From contig QIKS01000079.1 in the NCBI GenBank assembly GCA_003233025.1, forward strand, positions 1-5,691: a DNA stretch of 5,691 bases, read 5' to 3'. Position 1 is the stretch's first letter; each line of letters starts with the position of its first letter. The DNA comes from Hellea balneolensis. GTDB lineage: Bacteria > Pseudomonadota > Alphaproteobacteria > Caulobacterales > Maricaulaceae. The notes under the pieces are model-generated. The model saw only the letters and a program-made list of their open reading frames with translations. It did not search any database and was not told the DNA's origin. Made by a program: the position numbers and the translations under genes. Of the stretch, positions 1 to 5,691 are shown in pieces.

Positions 1-911
1 GTGATATTGTGTTGGCCATTGGCAACCCTTTCGGGGTGGGCCAGACGGTGACCAGCGGCATTGTCTCGGCCTTGGGGCGGACGCAAGTTTCTGATTTGGC
101 CAATTTCATCCAAACCGACGCAGCCGTAAATCCGGGCAATTCAGGCGGCGCTTTGGTCGATATGGACGGACAATTGGTTGGGGTGAACACGGCTATTTTC
201 TCGCGCTCTGGCGGTTCGAACGGTATCGGGTTTGCCATACCGGGCGAATTGGTGCGCCGGGCGGTGGACAGTGCGCTGAGCGAAGGGCGGATTACCCGCC
301 CGTGGATTGGCGCGCGCACGGAAGGCGTTAATGCAGTGATGGCCGAAGCTTTGGGGCTTGACCGTCCGCACGGCGCGATAGTTGAGGAAATTTACAAAGA
401 CGGCCCGGCGGACAAAGCGGGGCTAAAACGCCGTGATGTTGTTTTGTCCATCGACGGCAGCGATATTTTTGATGATAGTGGTTTGCGGTTTAAACTGGCG
501 ACATTTGCGCCAGGCCATAAGGCAGAAATCAAGGTTTGGCGCGACGAGAAATTACGCACATTTACCGTGCGCGCCGATACGCCCAAGGAAATTCCGACTC
601 GTAACAGACGCGAATTGGACGGGACCAATCCGTTTTCGGGCTTGTCGGTTGTCAATATGTCACCGGCATTGGCTGAGGAAATGGACTTTGACCCTTTTGC
701 CACGGGTGTCGTGGTTTCCGCCTTGCAAAGGGGGACATTGTCGGCGCGCTACCGGTTTAGAACTGGCGATATCATATTGGAAATTATGGACACTGAAATC
801 ACCGGGACGGCGCAATTGCAAGACGTGCTTGATGAGCATGATAGTGCGCGAGCCTGGCAGTTGGTTTTGGACAGGCAAGGCCGCGTTGTTAAAACGACAA
901 TACGGTTTTAA
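1..911 (+). CDS. Do/HtrA-family (DegP/DegQ-like) periplasmic serine endopeptidase, 5'-truncated by the window edge
   Basis: Periplasmic serine protease/chaperone that degrades or holds misfolded envelope proteins. The reading frame is open from base 3 ([10 protein letters not shown]), so the GTG at base 9 is an internal Val codon, not a start; signal peptide, catalytic His and Asp lie upstream. Seen: the [20 protein letters not shown] strand, then NPGNSGGAL with the catalytic Ser codon at 141-143, followed by the substrate-pocket region [22 protein letters not shown] first PDZ domain spans about 297-590 (starts [25 protein letters not shown]) and a second about 625-900 ([23 protein letters not shown] is split across its core). 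Two PDZ domains fit the Do (DegP/DegQ/MucD) type rather than DegS, which has one. DegP and DegQ cannot be told apart without the N-terminal part. It stops with TAA at 909-911, 35 bases before rarA on the same strand, so the two may be co-transcribed. Confidence 0.95.
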   Translation, partial: DIVLAIGNPFGVGQTVTSGIVSALGRTQVSDLANFIQTDAAVNPGNSGGALVDMDGQLVGVNTAIFSRSGGSNGIGFAIPGELVRRAVDSALSEGRITRPWIGARTEGVNAVMAEALGLDRPHGAIVEEIYKDGPADKAGLKRRDVVLSIDGSDIFDDSGLRFKLATFAPGHKAEIKVWRDEKLRTFTVRADTPKEIPTRNRRELDGTNPFSGLSVVNMSPALAEEMDFDPFATGVVVSALQRGTLSARYRFRTGDIILEIMDTEITGTAQLQDVLDEHDSARAWQLVLDRQGRVVKTTIRF

Positions 912-912
912 C
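888..912 (+). repeat. Short inverted repeat over the protease stop codon
   Basis: Perfect 8-base arms GTTAAAAC (888-895) and GTTTTAAC (905-912) flank a 9-base loop; the right arm contains the TAA stop. The stem is AT-rich and is followed by TTCCCCCG rather than a run of T, so it is not a classic intrinsic terminator. It could slow 3' exonucleases or be chance. Confidence 0.3.
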
Positions 913-946
913 TTCCCCCGATAAGCTTTAACGGCTAAAAACGGTT

Positions 947-2254
947 ATGAGTACTCTTTTCACCGCTGGCGGTCTTGAACAAGACGCCCCGCGCCCGCTT
1001 GCTGACCGCTTGCGGCCAAAATCTTTGGCCGAAGTTGTTGGGCAAGATCATTTGCTGGGCGCGCGCGCACCTATTGGCCGCATGGTTGCGGCCGGGCGCA
1101 TTGCCTCCATGATATTATGGGGGCCGCCCGGGGTTGGTAAAACCACCATTGCGCGGCTGATTGCAGAGCGGGCGGCGTTGGAATTTGTCCAGCTTTCAGC
1201 CGTGTTTTCGGGCGTTGCTGATTTGCGCAAAATTTTCGCAGATGCGAAAATGCGCAGAGAGGCCGGGCAGGGGACATTGCTGTTTGTTGATGAAATTCAC
1301 CGCTTTAACCGTGCCCAGCAAGACGGATTTTTGCCCTATGTAGAAGAAGGTATTGTAACGCTCATCGGCGCGACAACGGAAAACCCATCCTTTGAACTGA
1401 ACGGCGCGCTGCTTTCCCGTGCCCAGGTTTTTGTGCTCAAGCGTCTGGACGAAGCGGCATTGGACAAACTTTTGAGCCGGGCTGAAACCAGTATGGATCA
1501 AAAACTGCCCCTGACCTCGCAGGGTCGGGCAGGGTTAAGCGCAATGGCGGACGGTGACGGACGGTATTTGCTCAATCTGGCGGAGGAGATATTTGCGCTG
1601 TCGCTCAAAAAACCTCTGGGGGCAAAAGAGCTGGCCAAATATTTGCAAAAACGCAGTCCAGCTTATGATAAAAACAAGGAAGAGCATTACAATATTATTT
1701 CAGCCCTGCATAAATCCATCCGTGGTTCCGACCCGGACGCCGCACTTTATTGGCTGGCGCGGATGTTGGTGGGCGGCGAAGATCCGCTCTATATCGCCCG
1801 CAGGCTCATCCGCATGGCATCTGAGGATATCGGTCTGGCCGATCCTTTAGCCTTGATGATTGCCAATGAAGCTATGAATACATACCGTTTTTTAGGGTCC
1901 CCGGAAGGCGAATTGGCCATTGCACATGCGGTTGTCCATATGGCCACTGCGCCCAAATCCAATGCGGTTTATACGGCGTTTAAAGCGGCGATGGCGGCGG
2001 CGAAAAAAACCGGCTCTCTGACACCGCCTGCCCATATCCTCAACGCACCGACCCAGTTGATGAAAGATATCGGATATGGGAAAGGTTATAGCTATGACCC
2101 CGAAACCGAACTTGGATTTTCCGGGCAAAATTATTTCCCGGATGATATGCAACGCCAGCAGTTTTACGCTCCGAAAGGTGAAGGCCGTGAGCGCGATATT
2201 AAAGCGAGGCTTGAGCGCTGGGCAGCATTGCGGGGCGAGATTAACAAGACATAA
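947..2254 (+). CDS. rarA: Replication-associated recombination protein A (RarA/MgsA), AAA+ ATPase
   Basis: Cytoplasmic AAA+ ATPase of the RarA/MgsA/WRNIP1 family, acting as a tetramer at stalled replication forks and single-stranded DNA gaps and related to clamp-loader subunits. The 435-residue length is normal for the family. Seen: the N-terminal PLADRLRPKSLAEVVGQDHL block (17-36), Walker A GPPGVGKT (59-66), Walker B LLFVDEIHRFN (111-121), sensor 1 IGATTENPS (140-148) and the ALLSR segment (154-158) where the arginine finger is expected. The C-terminal MgsA tetramerisation region has SPAYDKNKEEHYNIISALHK, SIRGSDPDAALYWLARML, a RLIRMASEDIGLADP block and a terminal QNYFPD...FYAP motif. The ATG start places the conserved block at its usual distance; no clear Shine-Dalgarno sequence precedes it, which suggests coupling to the upstream protease gene. 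No key residue is missing. It converges with the copper operon on the opposite strand. Confidence 0.97.
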   Translation: MSTLFTAGGLEQDAPRPLADRLRPKSLAEVVGQDHLLGARAPIGRMVAAGRIASMILWGPPGVGKTTIARLIAERAALEFVQLSAVFSGVADLRKIFADAKMRREAGQGTLLFVDEIHRFNRAQQDGFLPYVEEGIVTLIGATTENPSFELNGALLSRAQVFVLKRLDEAALDKLLSRAETSMDQKLPLTSQGRAGLSAMADGDGRYLLNLAEEIFALSLKKPLGAKELAKYLQKRSPAYDKNKEEHYNIISALHKSIRGSDPDAALYWLARMLVGGEDPLYIARRLIRMASEDIGLADPLALMIANEAMNTYRFLGSPEGELAIAHAVVHMATAPKSNAVYTAFKAAMAAAKKTGSLTPPAHILNAPTQLMKDIGYGKGYSYDPETELGFSGQNYFPDDMQRQQFYAPKGEGRERDIKARLERWAALRGEINKT

Positions 2255-2270
2255 GATGTCTCGTTAATCT
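2238..2270. terminator. Strong stem-loop between convergent genes, candidate bidirectional terminator
   Basis: Arms AGATTAACAAGACAT (2238-2252) and ATGTCTCGTTAATCT (2256-2270) pair over 15 positions with one mismatch, around a 3-base loop AAG. The left arm includes the last rarA codons and the first base of its stop. The structure lies 30-62 bases beyond the stop of the copper operon's last gene, so it could end or protect transcripts from both sides. Neither side carries a run of T, so intrinsic termination is not certain; a role in stabilising the 3' end or blocking read-through is equally possible. Confidence 0.5.
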
Positions 2271-2299
2271 GTCCGGGTTGGCACAAACGATCTTGCCAT

Positions 2300-3301
2300 T
2301 TAATGTTCGTGTTCACCTTTGATAGGTGCTGATGACCAATGAATATGGGTGATGCGCCAACCTTGTTCGGTTGCGCGCAATACCATTGTCTCCATCATTT
2401 GTGAGTGGACGTTTTCACCTTTATAGCTCCCGTGTATTTGGGATTGGGAAATAACAATGGCCACATCCGTACCGACGATCACATCACGTTTTTTCAACGT
2501 GCTATCAATGGCGCCAATGAACGCCATATCGGCGGACATGTGATGGCTTGCATATTCATCAAAGGAACGCTCAGCTCCGCCGCCCTCGGCGATAACCACG
2601 TCGGCTGCGAACAAAGTGCGCAGGGCTTGGGCGTCACCGGTCTTCAAGGCCGCGCCAAATGCGTTGACAATGGCTTCGGGTGATCCGTCTTCTGCAATGG
2701 GGACGATGTTCGTAGGTGCGCTATCAGTGTCGTGATGACCATCGCTATTGTCATGTCCTTTGTCAGCGGCGGTGTCAGAGGCCGTATCAGAGGCCGCTGG
2801 TGCTTCGTCATGTCCGCCGTCCCCGTGGTCATGGTCGTGTCCGTCGCCGGTGACAACGGGCAGGCTTTTCACGCCCAGGCCGTAATTATAGACAATATGC
2901 CCACCCCACCATGCCGCTACGCTCAGGCCGAGCGCTGCGGCTGCCAACAGTGTTTTAAACAAGGTGTTTGCAGGTTTGCTGCGGGCCCGCCACCGCCAGG
3001 CGGCTAACAGAAGAATAGCAATTCCCGACGGCACAGCCCAATTGCGGTGGGTGGTCATGGCTGCGTGGGAGGGGCCGTCATGGGCGACGGAATAATAGGC
3101 TTGAAATCCGGCTGCGATTGTCGCCAAGATTGCCAATGCAGCGAAGGCCAGCATCCAGTCGGCTGCCGGACGCAAGCTTTCTTTGAAACGAGCAGCGAAT
3201 GTAAAGCCCGACAACAAATAACATAACAAGGATGTTATACTGAGCGCATAGGCAAAATGGACGAGTATGGGATGGATGTTAGGTTCGATAAGTGATTGCA
3301 T
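2300..3301 (-). CDS. DUF2231-type membrane protein fused through a His/Asp-rich linker to an NTF2/SnoaL-like domain
   Basis: 333 residues in three parts. Residues 1-145 form four predicted membrane helices (about 10-36, 49-70, 88-104, 113-138) with histidines near the membrane edges (HPILVH at 10-15, H74, H79, H85, GGH at 133-135), resembling DUF2231. The loops between helices 1-2 and 3-4 carry several Arg/Lys (RFKESLR, RWRARSK), which by the positive-inside rule puts them in the cytoplasm and both termini in the periplasm. Residues 153-196 (2714-2845) are a hydrophilic linker rich in His, Asp, Ala and Gly (GHDHDHGDGGHDE, then HDNSDGHHDTD), a likely metal-binding segment. Residues 207-322 look like the NTF2/DUF4440 proteins often found in copper loci (SFDEYASHHMSADMAFIGA, ETMVLRA, GWRITHIHWSSAP), and the protein ends GEHEH. 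It starts 12 bases after copB, so it is the last gene of the copper operon. Its biochemical role is unknown; copper binding or sensing is inferred from context and composition. Confidence 0.88.
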   Translation of the reverse strand: MQSLIEPNIHPILVHFAYALSITSLLCYLLSGFTFAARFKESLRPAADWMLAFAALAILATIAAGFQAYYSVAHDGPSHAAMTTHRNWAVPSGIAILLLAAWRWRARSKPANTLFKTLLAAAALGLSVAAWWGGHIVYNYGLGVKSLPVVTGDGHDHDHGDGGHDEAPAASDTASDTAADKGHDNSDGHHDTDSAPTNIVPIAEDGSPEAIVNAFGAALKTGDAQALRTLFAADVVIAEGGGAERSFDEYASHHMSADMAFIGAIDSTLKKRDVIVGTDVAIVISQSQIHGSYKGENVHSQMMETMVLRATEQGWRITHIHWSSAPIKGEHEH

Positions 3302-3307
3302 GATTAA

Positions 3308-3311
3308 CTCC
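3308..3311 (-). promoter_or_regulatory. Ribosome binding site of the DUF2231/NTF2 fusion gene
   Basis: GGAG on the minus strand, six bases before the ATG at 3301, within the 12-base gap after the copB stop. It supports this start and continuous translation of a single copper-operon message. Confidence 0.6.
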
Positions 3312-3313
3312 AG

Positions 3314-4132
3314 TTAGAACCAGGCCCGAAAGCCAAGAACGAAAACGATTTTGTCGGCGTCATTGCCAGCGGCTCTTGTTAAATTTGCCGTTTCTCCTAA
3401 TGATCTTTGCCATTCAACCCCGACATAAGGGGCAAATTCGCGCTTGATTTCGTAGCGTAAGCGCAGACCTGCATCAAGACTAGTAAGTCCGGCACCAATG
3501 TCCAAATCAGAGATATCTTGCGCGGAAAATTCCAATTCGACACGTGGCTGCAAGATCAATTTTTGGGTCAGCAAAAATTCGTATTCCGCTTCTATCCGGG
3601 CGGTTAAATCACCGTCCGTGCTGAAGAAAGCGGCGGCGTCAATTTCAAACCAATAAGGCGCAATGCCTTGCAAACCAAGCACGGCATGGGTTCTGCCTTT
3701 GGGCTTAAGGTCGTAGCGAATACCGGCTTGGACATCCCAAAATGATGTGACCGCGCGCGACCACAAAGCTTGAATTTCAGCCTCCTCAAATTCGTCGTCT
3801 GCAAAGGAATAATCACCTTCAGTCTTGATGTAAAACTTGTTGATATCGCCGCCATACCAGCCTTCCAAATCCCAAACCAGCGTATCTTCACCGCCACCTT
3901 GAAACTCAAACCGGTCGGCTTTGAGCATATAGGTAGCTTGTCCGCCGTGGGAGGCTTGCAATTGATCACGCGAACGCGCCATGGCGTCAGCGCCCCAAAT
4001 ATCATCCGCCATTGACCAAGGAGGGGTCTCGGATTGCTCTTTCGTCTCTTGTGCAAATGCAGGGGCTGCGCTCAAAGCAAAGCCAACCGACATCATGATC
4101 AATTGCTTGATCGGCTTGGAAATGGAGATCAT
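3314..4132 (-). CDS. copB: Copper resistance protein B (CopB/PcoB), outer-membrane beta-barrel
   Basis: Outer-membrane component of the CopAB/PcoAB copper-resistance system, working with the periplasmic oxidase CopA. The frame is open upstream to 4270, but the start at 4132 (272 residues) is chosen because it follows a GGAGG at six-base spacing and opens directly into a Sec signal peptide: MISISKPIKQ, a hydrophobic core, then SAAPAFA with cleavage expected after residue 27. The upstream extension is copA read in another frame. The mature part carries CopB signatures: LKADRFE, WDLEGWYGGDINKFYIKTEG, AEIQALWSRAVTSFWDVQAG, LGLQGIAPYWFEIDAAAF, EAEYEFLLTQKLILQPRVE, RLRYEIKREFAPYVGVEW. It ends FVLGFRAWF; a terminal Phe is the usual assembly signal of outer-membrane barrels. 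The Met/His-rich N-terminal stretch of many CopB proteins is absent; only scattered Met/His remain before the barrel. The ATG overlaps the copA stop (ATGA), implying translational coupling. Confidence 0.94.
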   Translation of the reverse strand: MISISKPIKQLIMMSVGFALSAAPAFAQETKEQSETPPWSMADDIWGADAMARSRDQLQASHGGQATYMLKADRFEFQGGGEDTLVWDLEGWYGGDINKFYIKTEGDYSFADDEFEEAEIQALWSRAVTSFWDVQAGIRYDLKPKGRTHAVLGLQGIAPYWFEIDAAAFFSTDGDLTARIEAEYEFLLTQKLILQPRVELEFSAQDISDLDIGAGLTSLDAGLRLRYEIKREFAPYVGVEWQRSLGETANLTRAAGNDADKIVFVLGFRAWF

Positions 4133-5691
4133 TTTCCGCCTCCATGTTTCATCGTGCTGTGGTCCATTTTCTCCATGACACCATGGTCCATTTCCGCCGT
4201 TTTTTTCTTCTTTGGCAGAACGCTTACGACCTGCATCATGCCGGCGTGCATGTGGTAGATGAGATGACAATGGAAGGCCCAGTCGCCCACATGATCCGCC
4301 GAGACATCAACAGATAATCGTTCGCCCGGTTTGACAATGACCGTATGTTTGCGCGGCATGTGATGGCTGTCACTGCCGCCCCCATAACTGTCATAGCCCG
4401 GGATAACCAAATCAAAAAACATGCCGTGTAGATGGATGGGATGGGGCATCATGGTGTCATTAATCAAGGTCAAACGAACCCGCTCGCCTTCGTAAAAGGC
4501 GATGGACTTTGTCACTTCGGAAAATTTTACACCGTCAAAAGACCACATATAACGTTCCATATTACTGGTCAAATGGACAACAACTTCACGTTCCGGTTTG
4601 CGCTTGTCAGGGTTTATCTCAAGGCTTCGCAACTGGCTATATCTGAGGGTGCGGTGGGGCATGTCTTCCAAACCAATCCCAGGCTCATCCAAACGGTTGG
4701 TTGGCAATGCAGCTACATTAACAACGCCGGGGCCGCGTTTAACCATGGCCTCGGTTGAGGCGAGCTGGATTGCGGGGCCGTGAGGGTCGGGTTTCATGAC
4801 GCCGTGCCCCATTGCCGCGTGATCAATAGTATCTTTCTGTACTGGTTCATGCCCCATTGCCGCGTGATCAATAGTGTCTTTCTCCATAACGCCGTGGCCC
4901 ATTGCCGCGTGATCTATACCGTCATCCGATTTAGGTTTTGGTGCGCCGTGATCCATCTCCCCGTGATCCATAGTTCCGTGATCCATGCCCATATCAACCA
5001 TGCTGAGCGTGGGCACATAACGAAGCGCAGGTTCAGGCGCCCGCATGCCGGGACGCGGGCCTAATGTGGCAACCGCCTGCCCGGAACGATCAATAGATTC
5101 AGCAACAAACCCGTAGGCTTTGGCTTCGGTTGGCTGGACAATAACATCATAGGTTTCAGCAACGCCCATCTGAAATTCGTCAACTTCCAGGGGCTGCACA
5201 TTCAAGCCGTCCGTACCGACAATCGTCATGGGCAGTCCGGGAATGCGTACATTAAACAAAGTCATGGCGGCGGCATTGATAATCCGCAAACGGACACGTT
5301 CGCCGGGGGTGAACACCATATTAAAATTGTCATCCGTGCTATGGCCGTTAATGATGTAAGTGTATGTTTTGCCGCCGACATCGGTGATATCACGCGGCGA
5401 CATGCGCATACGGTTCCACATACCGCTCTCTGGCACATGCTCACCAACGGTCACATTGTTAAAATTAAGGCTCTCGGAATTTTTCTTCAACTTGGCAAAT
5501 AAATGATGGGGATCGCTATAGGTCCAATCGCCTAAAATCAACACATATTCCCGGTCATAAGCAACCGGATCTGCGCCTTTGGGATCAATAATCATCGGGC
5601 CGTAATGCCCGAGCTGTTCTTGCAGGCCGGAATGAGAATGATACCAATAGGTACCGCTCTGGGGCACGGAATATTTATAAGTAAATGTCTC
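4129..5691 (-). CDS. copA: Copper resistance protein A (CopA/PcoA), multicopper oxidase, N-terminus beyond the window edge
   Basis: Periplasmic multicopper oxidase, thought in this family to oxidise Cu(I) to Cu(II) and sequester copper. The frame runs unbroken to base 5691 (visible N-terminal residues ETFTYKYSVPQSGTYWYHSHSG), so the GTG at 5667 is internal; the visible part is 520 residues. The signal peptide and the first HxH copper motif lie outside. Seen: YWYHSHSG (His codons at 5632-5640), the second cupredoxin domain (ILGDWTY, INGHSTDDNFNMVFTPGERV, EFQMGVAETYDVIVQP), a Met/His-rich insert (4783-5001), then HPIHLHG (4423-4443) and HCHLIYHMHAGMM (4234-4272), which hold the remaining type 1, 2 and 3 copper ligands. 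The insert contains MDHG repeats and three copies of a 15-residue unit. After the last copper motif, where many CopA proteins end soon, there is a Lys run and a 29-residue Met/His tail with MDHGVMEKMDHSTMKH. First known gene of the operon; its promoter is outside the window. Confidence 0.96.
   Translation of the reverse strand, partial: ETFTYKYSVPQSGTYWYHSHSGLQEQLGHYGPMIIDPKGADPVAYDREYVLILGDWTYSDPHHLFAKLKKNSESLNFNNVTVGEHVPESGMWNRMRMSPRDITDVGGKTYTYIINGHSTDDNFNMVFTPGERVRLRIINAAAMTLFNVRIPGLPMTIVGTDGLNVQPLEVDEFQMGVAETYDVIVQPTEAKAYGFVAESIDRSGQAVATLGPRPGMRAPEPALRYVPTLSMVDMGMDHGTMDHGEMDHGAPKPKSDDGIDHAAMGHGVMEKDTIDHAAMGHEPVQKDTIDHAAMGHGVMKPDPHGPAIQLASTEAMVKRGPGVVNVAALPTNRLDEPGIGLEDMPHRTLRYSQLRSLEINPDKRKPEREVVVHLTSNMERYMWSFDGVKFSEVTKSIAFYEGERVRLTLINDTMMPHPIHLHGMFFDLVIPGYDSYGGGSDSHHMPRKHTVIVKPGERLSVDVSADHVGDWAFHCHLIYHMHAGMMQVVSVLPKKKKTAEMDHGVMEKMDHSTMKHGGGK
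4139..4143 (-). promoter_or_regulatory. Ribosome binding site deciding the copB start, inside the copA 3' end
   Basis: GGAGG on the minus strand lies six bases before the copB ATG at 4132. It is formed by the final Gly codons of copA (...His-Gly-Gly-Gly-Lys-stop). Together with the ATGA overlap it selects 4132 over the longer open frame from 4270. Confidence 0.8.
4783..4917 (-). repeat. Three tandem 45-base repeats within copA
   Basis: Units at 4917-4873, 4872-4828 and 4827-4783 each encode 15 residues beginning IDHAAMGH. The 17 bases GATCACGCGGCAATGGG are identical in all three; the second halves diverge (GVMEKDT, EPVQKDT, GVMKPDP). The in-frame period adds or removes whole Met/His copper-binding modules without breaking CopA. 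It lies in the Met-rich insert between the second and third cupredoxin domains. Confidence 0.92.
4942..4986 (-). repeat. Three tandem 15-base MDHG repeats within copA
   Basis: Three consecutive units encode MDHGT, MDHGE and MDHGA, each starting with the same ATGGATCACGG. The unit resembles the Met/His motif known from CopA proteins and precedes the 45-base repeats by about 24 bases. A 45-base unit equals three 15-base units, and both contain a GATCACG core, so the longer repeat may derive from the shorter. Confidence 0.85.

Noticed and set aside
9..11. GTG as start of the protease
   Set aside because: The frame is open to the left edge and preceding codons (Asp-Ile) match the conserved protease core, so the gene begins outside the window.
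433..924. 163-residue plus-strand open frame inside the protease gene
   Set aside because: It overlaps the PDZ-coding region in another frame, with a composition (many Arg, Cys, Trp) typical of an out-of-frame reading.
2280..2297. GGCA/TGCC inverted repeat after the last copper gene as a terminator
   Set aside because: Only four pairs around a ten-base loop and no T-run; too weak compared with the adjacent 15-base stem.
2732..3007. 91-residue plus-strand open frame opposite the His/Asp linker
   Set aside because: It is antisense to the low-complexity linker; the membrane-fusion reading on the minus strand has coherent domains and a ribosome binding site.
4133..4270. Longer CopB start at 4270 giving 318 residues
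   Set aside because: The extra 46 residues are the end of copA read in another frame, lack signal-peptide character, and the start at 4132 has a strong ribosome binding site and a clean signal peptide.
4783..4917. CRISPR-like array
   Set aside because: The units are directly contiguous, in frame in copA, and have no variable spacers of the expected kind.
4780..5064. 94-residue plus-strand open frame with repeated residues
   Set aside because: It is the complement of the copA Met/His repeats; its repetitive look comes from the 45-base units, and it has no start signal or recognisable domain.
5665..5667. GTG as start of CopA
   Set aside because: Codons up to 5691 continue the cupredoxin sequence just before YWYHSHSG, and the first copper motif and signal peptide must lie further upstream.

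Overview
The window looks like a chromosomal segment of a Gram-negative proteobacterium, most likely an alphaproteobacterium. The evidence is a Do-type periplasmic protease followed directly by rarA, an arrangement I recall from that class, and CopA/CopB sequences resembling alphaproteobacterial forms. Genus cannot be named from this sequence. Five protein genes fill nearly all of it; no tRNA, rRNA, CRISPR array, insertion sequence or stretch of more than 300 bases without a gene is visible.

Left half, plus strand (1-2254): the 3' part of a Do/HtrA-family serine protease gene (catalytic Ser and two PDZ domains visible; His and Asp of the triad lie upstream of the window), then after 35 bases a complete rarA (AAA+ replication-associated recombination protein A). 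Both genes end in an inverted repeat that overlaps the stop codon; the one at rarA is strong.

Right half, minus strand (5691-2300): a copper-resistance operon in the order copA - copB - DUF2231/NTF2-like fusion. CopA is a multicopper oxidase missing its N-terminus because the gene runs off the right edge. CopB is an outer-membrane beta-barrel whose start overlaps the copA stop in an ATGA, with a strong ribosome binding site inside the last copA codons. The third gene encodes a four-helix membrane domain, a His/Asp-rich linker and an NTF2/SnoaL-like domain, 12 bases after copB. The operon promoter and any copper-responsive regulator lie outside the window. The two halves converge on a 45-base gap at 2255-2299.

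How the genes work together: CopA probably oxidises and binds copper in the periplasm, CopB sits in the outer membrane, and the third protein, by the positive-inside rule, displays its His-rich linker and NTF2-like domain in the periplasm as well. The protease also belongs to envelope quality control, but there is no sign it is co-regulated with the copper genes. The system is a recognisable copper-resistance locus rather than a new one. Its unusual points are the three-part membrane fusion, the 45-base tandem repeats in CopA, a second Met/His-rich tail at the CopA C-terminus, and a CopB lacking a Met-rich N-terminus.
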